This document shows positions 1 through 11,559 of a stretch of DNA of 64,000 bases, piece by piece; position 1 is the stretch's first letter; every line of letters starts with the position of its first letter. Position numbers and translations under genes: made by a program. Origin of the DNA: Mugil cephalus (lineage: Eukaryota > Chordata > Actinopteri > Mugiliformes > Mugilidae); assembly GCF_022458985.1 (NCBI RefSeq), contig NC_061786.1, forward strand, positions 20,342,974 through 20,406,973. Direction: 5' to 3'. Below the pieces are notes generated by a model, which did not search any database, was not told the DNA's origin, and saw nothing but the letters and a program-made list of their open reading frames with translations.

Positions 1-16
1 TCTCTGCTGTTTCCAG

Positions 17-3000
17 CACGGCCACAGCCACTTCAGCCCCGCAGAGCTTCCGCCAGAAAACCCTCTCCCCAACGGGGACGTCCTGGAGAAAAACGACTCC
101 ATAGTTCTGACCAACATCACCACCATCTCCGCCGACAAGAGCGGCGCCGACCCGGAACTCCTGCACTGCAACGTGAGCCTTTCTCAGGTATCGCTTCACG
201 CCGCGTACACATCCGCATCAGCGCGAATGTGTACGTGCTGAATTAATCTCTGCAGGTAGCCATGTCTACTCACACTAATCACTGTAAATCACAGAGCAAT
301 CAACCCTCAGTGCCGTTTTATCTAATGAGTAGCTCAGCTTTGAGATAAACTCATAAAAACAGTGAGTCTTCACTCAGTTCTAATCTGCGGCGACCTGGCG
401 TTTGATAGAGATTTGCTGTCCGACGCATTCTTCAATCACATGTGACAGGAATTCACCACGGACTCTAAATAGTAAAATTTCCCTGAGGCTGTTATCGGTG
501 AGGCGTTCGGGGCCGTGGTTAATATTTAAATATCTCGTGTCGCACGGAGGAACCTGGATCAAGCTGCTGAAACAAACACACGATGAAGCAGTGGAACCAA
601 AGCCGTGGGCCTCAGATCCTTCCCCTCTTTTGTAAATGCTGGAATTGTCCGACTTGAACACAAAGGCTCCTTGTCCCGTCTTGGGCCTCGTAAAAAAAAA
701 AAAAAAATGGAACGTCTTGTCACTGCAGAGTGTCTCCTACCGAAGCCTAAAGGCTCTGTTTGGGTCCGCATGTTCTCCGGTTTCCTTTTAACAACACATG
801 TGCCATTATATCTGTAATTGAAGAGTTGTGTTGCATCCACTTAGAGGAAATCTTTCCTGTTGTTGATGCTGTATCGGTTACCAGAGATTGACACACTTTG
901 TTGATTAAAGCCTGGAGTAGTTAATTTTTTCGCTCGACCTTTGCAGGGATTTCTCTTGGTTTTTCTGCAGATCTTTGAAATGTTTTATCAGATATTGGAT
1001 TAATAATCATTGCAGCTCCCAGGTAAATTCAGCTGCACAGTCAAAGTTTCAGTTCTGCCGTGTGCCGTCAGCCTCGATGCAGCCACGTTGATAAAGCCAC
1101 AGTTTCTTAACCAGAGAGCGTTGACAGGTCCTGTTTGAAGTCCAGCCTCAGAGCTGCATTTAAAATGGAAATCTGATCTTTGAACAGAGCAGTGTCTGTT
1201 TTCTTTTTTTAAAAAAAGCTCCTTTACCCTCTCCACTGATGTTCACATTAAACATACTAATATTAACACAGAAAATACAAAAATAAAGTGTTCAAGCTCG
1301 TTTTGTTTCCTGGATAATTAGAGTTTTGGTTTTTAAACGCAGACGTACGCAGACACTGAGTCCGTGTGTCTTTGTTTTGTCCCGTCCCTCTTCCAGGACG
1401 CCCAGGTGTCCGGCGTGATGTGCCACTGGCTGCGCGGGAAACAAATCAAAAGCATCAAGACGGTGGCGTGGATGATCACGCTGAGCGACGCGCTGCACAA
1501 CTTCATCGACGGTCTGGCCATCGGCGCCTCGTTCACGGTGTCGATACTGACGGGGTTCAGCACGTCCACCGCCATCGTGTGTGAGGAGTTTCCTCACGAG
1601 CTGGGTGAGCGACGGGGGGTCGTTGTTTGACCTTTTTCAGTTCCGTGCATTTTTATTTCACACCCGTGTCTGTTCGCTAAAGAACACAGATTTTCATTTA
1701 TCAACATCTAAGCATGAGCCAAGAAAAACCACCAAAAATATATTTTCTCTCACAAAGAGTTTGTCTTTAAAATAAAAATCCCTGTGTTTAAGTTTAAGAA
1801 ACCAACAAAGCATTAAAGGATAATGATAATAAATAGTGTGAGAGTAATGTGTTACAAAAGTAATGCAATTACTGTAATGCATTAGTCTTTGATTTAAAAA
1901 AAAATTATTGAAACATTTTACTTGGTACAATGGATTTTAAACAAAAAATTAAGTAACTTAATGAAGTTGTGTGTTTTTATACAAATTCGAGATTAGCAGA
2001 GGAGAAAAAAAAATGTGAGTTAACTTCCTGTTAGTGCTAGAGAACAGCTGATTGGGGAGAAGAAGAGTCGGACTCTACATTCACCAGAATATGCTCATTA
2101 TTTTCAGTTTGACAGAGAAAAGGAGACGAAGAACATTATAGTTAAGTTCACTTAATTAAATGAAACATGTAGAAATATTGATTTATACGTGAATACACTT
2201 AAATTTACAGGATCTCTATCACAATATGTATTCAGCCATTAGCCATAACTGCTCCATTATACTGTACTGTTGTTAGCGTTAGCTTAGCTTAGTCATTATG
2301 TCTTATTCTATCACCTTCTACTGGATGTGGAAATGAGCTACACTGGATGAAATAAGATCTACTGGGAACACAAATCCATGTTTTTTTGTTTTGGTGAAAG
2401 TAACTTAAAAGTAATGTAATTCCTTACAATTCAAAGACAGTAATATTATAAGGTAACTAATCGCTGAGATGATCTTTTGCAGTTTTAACTGGAAACAACA
2501 GAAAATTTTTAGTAACTTTTAGTAACTATCGAATCAACAAATCTCAAAAAGTTCTTTGCAAGAAATCTCAAAAAGTATCAAAATACTGTTATAATGTTGT
2601 GTTGTGTTTTCCTCTCTGTGCAGGAGACTTTGTCATCCTGCTCAACTCCGGTATGAGCATCCCTCAGGCCATTTTCTTCAACCTGCTGTCGGCCGTGTCG
2701 TGCTACGTCGGCCTCGTCTTTGGCATCCTGCTCGGGAGCAACTTCGCCCCCAACGCCATCTTCGCCATCGCAGGGGGAATGTTTCTGTACATCGCGCTGG
2801 CGGACATGGTGAGTCGACCGCGATGCCTGCAAACGTCTTATAAAGCTTTCCCTGCCGTGTTTTTGGGATGTTCACCTCTAAAACACAATATCTGAGGCTG
2901 GACGGTTGCAACAAACTAGAGAAAGAGTTTATTTTATTGGACTTCTACCCAGTCGTGTCTTTATTCACAACTTCAACTGTCTTTCAGTTTGTCGCCTCAT

Positions 3001-3816
3001 TTTTACAAACCACAATAGTAATGTTTTGACTTAATATCTTCTTCCATCAGAGACAGGAAGTGATGACTTAAGACTCTATTGTTCCTGTTTAGGACACAGA
3101 TAAGATGGACACTTCTCCTTCAGGACTCCAGAGTAAAGCTCAAAGAAATAAAACACTTTAGTCTAGAGAGACTCCACATCAATCTTTATACTGTTTTGCA
3201 AATTTGCAATTTGTCAGCTATTTGACAACACAATCACTGCAACAGGTGACTCTGCATGTGACTGTTCTGCTGCCCTCTGGTGGTCAAAACCAACAAGTGC
3301 AGCTTTAAAATTAGGTCAAACATGTATTTAAAAGCAGTATTGCAAAAAAATATACTGAAAGATAAACTGTATAAGAGGAAGAGACATGTGTTTATTATCC
3401 GTGCATCGTAATAGACTTATAGACGTGCAAAAAAAATCAGTTATATCATGTTTATTTTTTGTCTGTAAGATAAGGTCACTTTCCTGGAATTTGCTGATAC
3501 TGAGAAAAATATTTGTTTCTGATAAGACTTGAATTGTTTTACTCCTGTGAAGCAAATCGTCCATTTTTCTCCACTGAGAGAGTTTTACTGCCCGGTAAAC
3601 AATATCCACACGAACCTCCACTTCACGTTCATGTGATATTAATTCCCTTCGTGTTGTATCTCATTTCAGTTTCCAGAGATGGACAACATAGCACGGGGAG
3701 AACATCGAACGTCCACCAAGATCGTCTTCTTCCTCATCCAGAACGCGGGGCTGCTCACCGGCTTCGCCATCATACTACTGATCACCATGTTCGCCGGACA
3801 GATCAACCTGGGCTAG
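17..3816 (+). CDS. ZIP8/ZIP14-type SLC39 metal transporter, 3' part (four coding exons)
   Basis: Coding exons are 17-187, 1397-1604, 2624-2808 and 3670-3816 (TAG stop). Each is bounded by AG/GT and the phases join. The product would be a multi-pass membrane importer of divalent metals (Zn, Mn, Fe, Cd in this subfamily) at the plasma or endosomal membrane. The first exon encodes a His-rich loop (HGHSHF). Exon two carries the metal-site helix [11 protein letters not shown] and the signature [10 protein letters not shown]. Glu replaces the usual first His of that motif, which is diagnostic of the ZIP8/ZIP14 branch. Exons three and four encode the last helices and the end AGQINLG. The N-terminal half lies before base 1. 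From remembered human sequences, the C-terminal IQNAG-LTGF-ILLIT stretch and the loop before WLRGK look closer to ZIP8. The FTVS and SIPQA positions look closer to ZIP14, so I leave the symbol open. Subfamily is firm; the paralogue is not. Confidence 0.9.
1840..2470. repeat. Decayed MITE-like element in the SLC39 intron
   Basis: The intron between exons 1397-1604 and 2624-2808 holds two opposed A/T-rich arms rich in GTAATG/TAACTT words, at 1845-1885 and 2395-2465. They resemble the dispersed fish repeat built on GTAAC/GTTAC words that is also seen at 23270-23732. The ends are too decayed to give target duplications. Confidence 0.4.
3271..3283 (-). promoter_or_regulatory. CTCF-like core motif
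   Basis: The minus strand reads CCACCAGAGGGCA, which fits the CTCF core consensus (CCAnnAGrkGGCr). It lies in the last intron of the SLC39 gene. A sequence match only. Confidence 0.35.
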
Positions 3817-4060
3817 AGGAGACGAGGAGGAGAAACGACAAAGAGTCATGAGCTGCTTTCACTTCCGCTCACGGGGCGAAGTGAACGTTTTGTACAAACA
3901 GAACCAAATGTTTAAAGGAAAGAAGGGGGCATTTATACCTTGTGGACGATCCGTTTAGTGAAATGTTCACTCCATAAAGAAAAAAGGGAAAATCTGATAC
4001 AATCACCATGTATGAAATCTGAGTCGCTTTTATTTCAAGGAGACAATAAATTATTTTTTT
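3817..4060 (+). promoter_or_regulatory. 3'UTR and poly(A) signal of the SLC39 gene
   Basis: The untranslated region follows the TAG at 3814-3816. The first canonical AATAAA is at 4045-4050, followed by T-rich sequence. Further AATAAA-like sites occur around 4648, so a longer 3'UTR is possible. Confidence 0.55.
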
Positions 4061-4960
4061 AGTCTTCATCTGCTGTCTTTGGTGCTGTAGTGTCGACTGA
4101 CAGACGCTGCGTTCAGACTCTTTAGCTCGGCAGCGTTTCACCTCTCTGACCTCTTTCAGGTTGTGTTTCTGGAGTTTCATATTCAGCGTGTACATACAGG
4201 ATGTAAAGATTTAGACAGAACCAGCAGGAAAGAGTGACCTTTCCACTGTTCGTATCTATGTCAAAATATAGAGGAAATAACAAGAACCACAGCTTGTCAA
4301 ATATCCTTTTCTACTTTTTACCATTTTTATTTTGTTTTTTTGTTTTTTCAGGGAGTATTTGCACAAAAGTCAGCACCATAAACTCTAAAAAAAACACAAT
4401 TATTCTAAATGCTAATTGTGTCCTGTGATTATATGTCTCAAATACTATTGGAAATGACTTGTGCAAACCATTTTTTTTGTAAAAACCTAATATTGTAAGT
4501 ACAATTTATTTTTTTTGTAAACAAACGTAAAAGTAAATTGAGGTAAACTATAAATCGTTGTTTAATTTCTGTTAAAGTTAGATGTTATTTTATTTTTTAT
4601 TACGACTAAATATGACACCTACTTGTACAAATCTCACTTAATAGGATAATAAATTATTACTGCTGCTGTACAGTTTGCCTGGTTTCACTGAGTTAATAAC
4701 AAAATGTTAAATGTATAACCGGTGTCCGTTGTCAGATCTTAAATGTTGTGGTGTATCAGTGTGAAAATACAACACGTATTACAAGCAAAACATTGGTCAA
4801 GCTGGAGACTGTACTTTATGGAGTAGTAGAAGAAGAAAAAATACATGAATGGTTATCTTGCAGCTGGCAACTGATGCAATGAGCAGCTTCTCCTTCAAAA
4901 CAACCATGTCAAAACACACAAAATCGTGAAAATATGTTGAGAAGTGTCAAATCACTGGGA

Positions 4961-5270
4961 TGCACCAAGCAAAGAAAACATCTCTGGAGCAGAAATTACT
5001 ACAATTGTGTTTTAATAAGGTCCAGGTTCAGCAACATTATGCCCAAAGAATGAGGTCAGCTGACTGCATGAATACACTGAATGACCAGGTTTTTCTCAAC
5101 CTAGTGGTAAAGGGCATATTCAAAGATGACAATACCAGGAGGGCTCAAATAGTGAAAGAGCTGGAGAAGGCTTTGAGCAGTAGTCAGACTCTCACATCAT
5201 CAATGGGGAAAAATGAATGCACCACTCGATGGAAATAACTCTACATTTAAAAAAAAAAAAAAAAAAAAAA
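4961..5270 (+). mobile_element. Degenerate Tc1/mariner transposase fragment followed by an A-run
   Basis: The reading frame at 4960-5238 contains MNTLNDQVF, then GIFKDDNT and RAQIVKE. From memory this is the pattern of the C-terminal catalytic half of Tc1-like transposases (fQDDNArihRAqivkew). The first D of DDN would be the second catalytic Asp. The flanking coding sequence is scrambled or deleted, so this is a relic and not a working gene. An uninterrupted A-run at about 5249-5270 follows it. It sits between the SLC39 and NAT8-type genes and is the only trace I see of this Tc1 lineage. The other Tc1-like copies here belong to a different family. Confidence 0.65.
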
Positions 5271-5700
5271 AGGTGGTGGTGACATTTTATTGACTTCACT
5301 TTTGCAATCTACATGCGTCATTTCCAAAGAAGTGTCATAAACACACATTTTCAGTACTGTATTCTTGCGAAATTACAGTAAGTGGATGTTTTCATACTTT
5401 TTCTTTCCCCAGCCTGTCTGAATCATGGGCTCTCTGATTGGGTGTGCCTGGATTCCCTTAATCAGGAAGTGAAAACAGGCTGCGTTCCCGGCGCATCGTA
5501 CAACTCTGCATTGTTTACAGTCGCCGAAATACAAAAACGTTTTTTTTATTATGATCCGTCGGATATTCGACTTCTAAATTATATTTTCCTACAATTATTG
5601 AATATTGAGCTAACGTGGTAGCATTGCCAGCTACATACGATTCCATGGCGACACTAAAATAAGAGTACTCGCAGTTAATGTATAGACATGCTTTCTTCCG
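5271..5700. other. Intergenic stretch before the NAT8-type gene
   Basis: No gene recognised. The sequence is AT-rich and probably contains the promoter of the downstream NAT8-type gene. I see no clear TATA box or CpG island. Confidence 0.4.
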
Positions 5701-5817
5701 AGTGTCCCTGAATGCAGCGAACCCGTCTGGGGGGAAACCACACAAATGGAATGAACTGAATTTGAGTCCAGGAAACTTTCACCGGGCTCCACTTCTTGAG
5801 TATTAACACAAGAGCAA
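5700..5817 (+). other. Probable 5'UTR exon of the NAT8-type gene
   Basis: A strong splice donor (CAA|GTAAGT, intron from 5818) ends a stretch without a long open frame. The next plausible acceptor on this strand is the CAG at 7329-7331, nine bases before the NAT8-type ATG. The 5' edge is a guess. A coding exon preceded by a non-coding first exon is common in this gene family. Confidence 0.45.
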
Positions 5818-6061
5818 GTAAGTACCGTTTATTTTTTTTTATTTTTTATTTTTTATTTTATTTATTCATTCGGAGAGTCTCAAGCGAACTGGAGTCGACT
5901 CCTCAGTATCTTAGTGGGGTTAGCACAGATGCTAGCTGCTGTTAGCGAATCTGACTGCATAGATTTCCTTACAAGGACTCGTTTATTGTCGTTACGATGT
6001 ATTTATTATTGAATAATTACGCGGTCACGTCAGGTCTCCCGTGGCTAGAAAGGATACTAAG

Positions 6062-6063
6062 CT

Positions 6064-6094
<31 letters not shown>

Positions 6095-6100
6095 TTTTTT
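6062..6100 (+). repeat. (TTTA)n microsatellite
   Basis: Pure tetranucleotide tract of roughly nine units in the 5' intron of the NAT8-type gene. Confidence 0.85.
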
Positions 6101-6794
6101 TACCCAAACAGACCGGCTCTCATGTGACCTGCACCGATGTGACTGTGGGTTTGAGGGTCATTGTGATCAGAGGTTGTGTTATTATTGATCTAAATTCACC
6201 CTGCAGCCATCGGGGAACCTTGTTTATGCAAACATTAACACTGCTACTGCTTTTTATAAGCAACAGAATGAGGCAGCAACTTAAAAACTAGCGCCTGATC
6301 CATTCATTATAATTGTGTCAAATATATAGATGTACTGGATTAACCAATAAGCACCTGAGGTTTAGAGGATTAGAAATGTGTGTGTCACCATATTTTGACG
6401 TCTAATACTGTTTTCAGCTGGCTGATTTAAGTCGTGTTACTTTTAAAGAGAATATAAATGCTAATTATGTATAATGTAAGCTCTGTTATATGATTATATC
6501 CATCAGACTATGTTAAAAACTATGATATGCTTGTAAATTCCTAATATTTTCACTTTAGTCGACCTCCTGGTTAATTCATTGTCGATCCGATGTGTCATGA
6601 ATTGACTTTATACAGGGATGACAGTTAATAAGAATACTTATTCACATAGTTAACTTGCGATTTATTAGATCCTAAAATGATCTTTTTCACGTTTTTAATA
6701 CTTTTAACAGCATAGAAGTAGATGAATGAGCTTGAAATGTGACACAATGACAAATACTGTCCCTGGAATAGAAAAGAACAGAACACAGGACGCT

Positions 6795-6905
6795 TCAGAG
6801 AGTTTTGAAGGACAGTGTGCTCCCTGATCACAATCTATTTGCACCTCTTCCCTCTGGGAGGAGGCACCGGAGCCCGAAAGGCATCCGATCTGTGTGTGCT
6901 GCTAA
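6795..6905 (+). mobile_element. Short LINE ORF2 C-terminal remnant (Rex1/L2-like)
   Basis: One frame reads LPSGRRHRSPKG. This is typical of the extreme C-terminus of fish non-LTR retrotransposon polyproteins, where LPxGRRYRS precedes a basic stretch and the 3' tail. Everything else is decayed. Confidence 0.35.
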
Positions 6906-7340
6906 TTTATGATTAAGTGCAATGTCTTCGTATTTAAAATAACAAAGTAGTTACTATTTTTAATCCACGTTTATTACTGTTTGTATGATTGTGCAGGTTG
7001 GTGACTGTGTGAATGGGTGTCTTTAATGTTTTTAATCTTTGCACAGTTCAGAGGTCGTATTTCTAATTTCCTTACCCTGATGCATAATAACAATGAAGCA
7101 TTTTAATTCACTTCACACCTACAGTGAAGGCAAATAGCTTCAAGGCAGATGCAGAGATTTGAAGCTTAACTAGACGTTAAATATCTAGTTTCATTACCCA
7201 TTTCTGCTGGAGAACATGTGTTTCTGCTGCACCGCTTCCTCATTTCCCAAGTTTCACAATGTCCAAAAAAACGAGTGGCTGATAAGGGAATATGCGTGTG
7301 ACCTCTTTTGTTTATTCTTTTTGTCGTGCAGAGCTGAGTC

Positions 7341-8015
7341 ATGACCAACATTCAGATCCGGAAGTACCGGGACGCAGACGCAGAGGTGGTGAAGGAGATA
7401 TTTACTCTGGGCATGAGCGAGCACGTGCCCTCGTCCTTCACGCACATCCTGAAGCAGCCGCCCACCCAGATGTTCCTCATGTGCGTGTTCTGCGGCCTCA
7501 TGGCCAGCTCCAAGTCCTTCCTGCTGCCCGTCCTGGCCGTCACCTTCGTCCTGGCCGGAATCCGGCAGCTGGTCGTCCACATGTTCAACAAATACATCGA
7601 CACCTCCCTGAAGAAGGACCTCAACAACATCAGCGGCACCTACCTGCAGGCGCAGGACTCGTGCTTTTGGGTGGCGGAAAACGACGGCGGCCGGGTCGTC
7701 GGCACGGTGGCCTGTCTGCCCGCCGAGGGGGCGCCCGGGTGCTTGGAGCTGAAACGCATGTCAGTGAGCCGCAGCTACCGCGGGATGGGCATCGCTAAGT
7801 CTCTGTGTCGGACGGTGGCCGAGTTTACTCGCGACAGGGGCTACGCCGCCGTCGTCCTGTACACGTCTGTGGTGCAGACGGACGCTCAGAAGCTGTACGA
7901 GCACATGGGCTACGAGAAGACGAGGGAGTTTCTGGCTCCCGAGCCCGCTGCTAAAATCACAAACTTCAAGCTGTGGGAGTACAGGCTCGACGTGCAAGGA
8001 AAGAAGAAGGACTGA
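7341..8015 (+). CDS. NAT8/camello-type N-acetyltransferase
   Basis: Single coding exon of 224 aa, starting nine bases after an intron acceptor; length matches vertebrate NAT8 (about 227 aa). The protein begins with a short charged GNAT segment (IRKYRDADAEVVKEIF). A hydrophobic hairpin at about residues 50-80 (MFLMCVFCGLMA then FLLPVLAVTFVLAG) anchors it in the ER membrane. The GNAT fold follows: strand FWVAEND-GRVVGTVA, then LKRMSVSRSYRGMGIAKSL, where RGMGIA is the acetyl-CoA pyrophosphate loop, then LYTSVVQTDAQKLYEHMGY. Known relatives acetylate cysteine S-conjugates or luminal lysines in the ER using acetyl-CoA. The substrate here cannot be read from sequence. Of the family, NAT8 fits better than the longer NAT8L. 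Codon use is GC-rich, unlike the flanks, as in the other real exons. Confidence 0.9.
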   Translation: MTNIQIRKYRDADAEVVKEIFTLGMSEHVPSSFTHILKQPPTQMFLMCVFCGLMASSKSFLLPVLAVTFVLAGIRQLVVHMFNKYIDTSLKKDLNNISGTYLQAQDSCFWVAENDGGRVVGTVACLPAEGAPGCLELKRMSVSRSYRGMGIAKSLCRTVAEFTRDRGYAAVVLYTSVVQTDAQKLYEHMGYEKTREFLAPEPAAKITNFKLWEYRLDVQGKKKD

Positions 8016-8240
8016 AACTGAGACGAGAGAGACGCTGTCAGGGCTCCACCACCGTCCATGTCGTCCGGCCTCCGTGCTTTTGTTGTCCCTGCATATGTTT
8101 TGTTTTTTTACCCACATGGGGATCTGTTTACTGGACACACTAGCAGAACGGGTCTGTTTTCTTTAGTTACAAAACAAACACAAGATAAATTCTCTCTCAT
8201 TTCTACATGATACTTTGAATAAATTTGTAATGTCAGATAA
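8016..8240 (+). promoter_or_regulatory. 3'UTR and poly(A) signal of the NAT8-type gene
   Basis: AATAAA at 8218-8223, about 200 bases after the stop codon. It is followed by a T/GT-rich stretch (ttttgtggtgctcac), the usual downstream element. Confidence 0.7.
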
Positions 8241-9400
8241 ATCTTTTGTGGTGCTCACTTTTATTTTTGGGGAACCGTTATGGATTTGCTCATATAAAAC
8301 ACCCTGTTAGTTAAAGGGAAATGTTTTAGGAACAGGATAATTCCTGGTGTCATGTTTCTTCATATGACAATGATTTCAGGGCGATAGACGGGTCCACAGT
8401 GGGATCAGATCAGCTGCAGCTTGGTGCCAAAGCTCGAGTTTAAACCCTGGAAATGTGGAGAGTACAATAATACTTAATTTACTTACAATTTATACTCCTC
8501 TGTTTTATGTGAAATCATATACACATACGTTTCCAGATCTTTGAGCAAACTGGTTTCTAGTTTTTATTACCTGAATGTTGTATATGCGTCTATTCTTCTG
8601 TTGCTTAAAAAGTCTCAAATGAGAGACAGTGTGAAGACTGATGGAGATAATTAAAGCGCAGCTCTGGGATATTTTTTGCATACACTGTAAATTCCTGTGA
8701 TCCCCAGTCTGTGCCTTTGTCAGGTTGTTTTCTTTCATCCCATTAAAGATGTGAAGGTTTAAAATGTATTGTATAAGTATGAAGAACCCGCTCAGACTTA
8801 AAACACTTAAAATGTATTATAAACCTTACAAATCAAGTGACCGAGCCTCCACATAAACACACAAAACAAATACGATCAACTTGAATGATTTATTTGTTTA
8901 AATTTCTGCTTTACAGGATTTAACATGAACAAATGAGATTACATTTTTGTTTTCTTAGGCTTTATTTATTTATTTTTTACCAGTTTACCTCCATGATTTA
9001 TTTACTTTCACACGCATAAAATAAGTATATACAAACATTATTTAGTGCACAATTTAAACAAGTGAACAAAAACAATAGAATAAAACATTATTGCTTATTC
9101 TTGTTTAATATTTGTCCCATGATTATTATCAGTGTGATTTGTTTTGTGACTGGAAAGCTCTCGGGAAGAAACTGTTCAGGAGTCTGTGTGTGTTTGAGGA
9201 CATGAAGTCAAACATTTTGTGTATATTTAATAATAAAAAAAAAAGAATAAAAAAATTTAAAAAATAAAAACGTATCATAAATATTTACTTTAAAAAAATA
9301 TATAATATGTAATTAAATTAATAACAATAATTAACCATAACCACCTAATACATATATTGTTTATTAATTATTGTTATTTATTTACACAGTGTTGTGCTCT
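8241..9400. other. AT-rich intergenic stretch
   Basis: No gene seen. Around 9150-9210 a segment reads GGGAAGAAACTGTTCAGGAGTCTG, resembling the 3' non-coding part of a common fish LINE. An A-rich tract (9230-9300) follows it. Confidence 0.4.
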
Positions 9401-9424
9401 AAACCGTCACTTCGTATCTGTGGT

Positions 9425-9587
9425 TGGTTTTAAATTTCACCGGGCTCCTCGGTGTGTGCCAGGCCGACGCAGAGAGGCACCTGCTCGGCCACCTCAGCCC
9501 GATGTGTCCGGTCAGACGTCCACGGATGGATGTAGCCTGGCAGGGACGAAGCTGAACCGTTAGCCGGATATTTTTTGACACTAATAG
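9425..9587 (+). other. Candidate non-coding first exon (possibly dctn1)
   Basis: A GC- and CpG-richer island in AT-rich DNA ends at a good donor (CTAATAG|GTAAGA; intron from 9588). It has no long open frame. The next good same-strand acceptors are the long T-tract and CAG near 12783, or the AG at 13050-13051, both upstream of the dctn1 ATG. It could therefore be a distal non-coding first exon of dctn1. It shares a 10-base word (caccgggctc) with the NAT8-type 5' exon, so a relation to that gene is the alternative. Confidence 0.35.
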
Positions 9588-11528
9588 GTAAGATTTAGCA
9601 CTCGTTTGCCCTCTGTGCGACATGGCTTGACTTCAGAACACACACACACACATATGTTTAAATATTTAAGTGTGTATTTTGTTTATATTAAGTCGTTAAA
9701 TTGATTTTTTTTTCTTCTTGTTGATTAAGCCAATCGAGGCTAACAGCTACTGGAGCTAGCAGCTGGTCAGGGAGTGTCTCAGTGACCTGAGCTAATAAAC
9801 ACCAACCGTTAATAAGGCTTAATAATGTCATTTAAAGCCTATAAAAAACAGAATATTCACATTAAAATGATTAATAATTAAGTCAAGAATATCAGAAATA
9901 TGTTTTGAGCTTTGGTTGGTGATTATAAACGCGGTGTGGAGGCTAAATATCTAATACAAACTGGGTGATTGAGCTTTATTCTCGTTTAAATTACATTAAT
10001 CTCTCAAATCCCGATTGTTTTTCTTCAAATCTTCATCCTATTTGGTTAATCTATCATGGGAGAAATGCCATGTCAGTCTGCAGCCACACCCATGCTGTGA
10101 TTTATTATTATTTCCATCTGAAACAAGAGGTAAAAATATGTTTTTCATTCAGCCTGATGCTGAATAAAAGCTAGTTTTGCTCTTTATAGTAATTAAAATA
10201 ATAGCATCTTTATACATCAGTATGTATTTGGAGCTTTGAACACACTAGATGGCACCAGATTACAGTTTTATCATTTCCCTTTTTATAGCATTATAAATTA
10301 GACTATAAGGATGTTATCTTTGTGTTTTTTGCGTAATTTGATGCAAATTTAGCTTAAACGGGATTTAAGTTCATGCTCTGCACATACTTCCTGTAGATGA
10401 CCTACTTTTTTTTTTTTTTAAGTATGCATTGCATAGTGAACCTGAATATCATCAGCATGCATGCAGTGCAGTCGGCCAAAGAGCTTTTTTTGCTAAATAT
10501 GGAAAAGAGAATTTCAAATGAACTGTGCAAAAAGGTCTCTCTTAATCACAGTGATTGTTTTGTCTGATCAAATGTTAAAAAATACCCATGTTTTAAAGTT
10601 TCACCAAGATATGAAGCCGATAAGGGCTTGAGGAGGTCATTGAGGGTGAAATTAATGTATTAAATGTGATAAAATATCATTAGTGTAGGCTATATTGAGG
10701 ATAAGGAAATGACACATATACAGTAAACTTTAATTTAGAGACTAAGAAGAATAATATTAACCTTTTTTTGCTGTGTCATTCTGGTCATACTTGTAACATT
10801 TAGATTAACAGTGATTATAAAAGTTTAATTATTGCTTATATTATTAAGTCAAGCCGCTACTCTGGATGTGCAAAAGTAATCAATCATATAATTAACAAAA
10901 AAATAATAAACCTGAAGACAAATTCTCTTTATTTTTGATATAAAACAAACCGATTACTAATGAAGGACCTAAATACACTCACTTAGGTGAAAATTAGTGC
11001 ATCTTATTATAATAATCCTGCGATAAACACCCCCTGCATGAATCTAAAATGTTCAGTTTGTGTTGAAACGGCGTCAGGGAGGTGGTGATTCAGCCGGATG
11101 ATCATTGTGGAGGATGTTGTTCCTGGTACAGTTACACTGGATTGAATTAAACCCTGAAATTAGGTTTTTTAAAATAACAGGAACATGCGTCTGTTAGAGG
11201 CAACACAGTTAATTTAAAACAAATGCTGAATAATAATATCCTTCATGAGGCAGCGATGTTATATATTATAATACATACATTTTTATCAATGCACCTAATG
11301 AACTGTCAAGAAAGTATATAATAAAATATTCATATTAAGCAGATTATTTACTAATGAAATGAACCTTTAAATGAAACTCCTCTTTACCTCGATGACCCCT
11401 GACGCTGCAGTTTCTGCCACCCTCTGATATTTCTTTCGCACACACGCCAAACTTTTGCTACGTAATGTATAGTTATGCTCGTCTTTACCTTGTTTGGTGA
11501 CGTCGGTTTGTTCCTGCCGGACTTGCCG

Positions 11529-11559
<31 letters not shown>

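Larger units (their letters stand above)
5818..7331 (+). other. Intron before the NAT8-type coding exon
   Basis: No coding evidence. It holds T-rich tracts near 5828-5868, a (TTTA)n microsatellite at about 6062-6100, and a LINE-like remnant near 6795-6900. The pyrimidine-rich end reaches the acceptor at 7329-7331. Confidence 0.5.
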
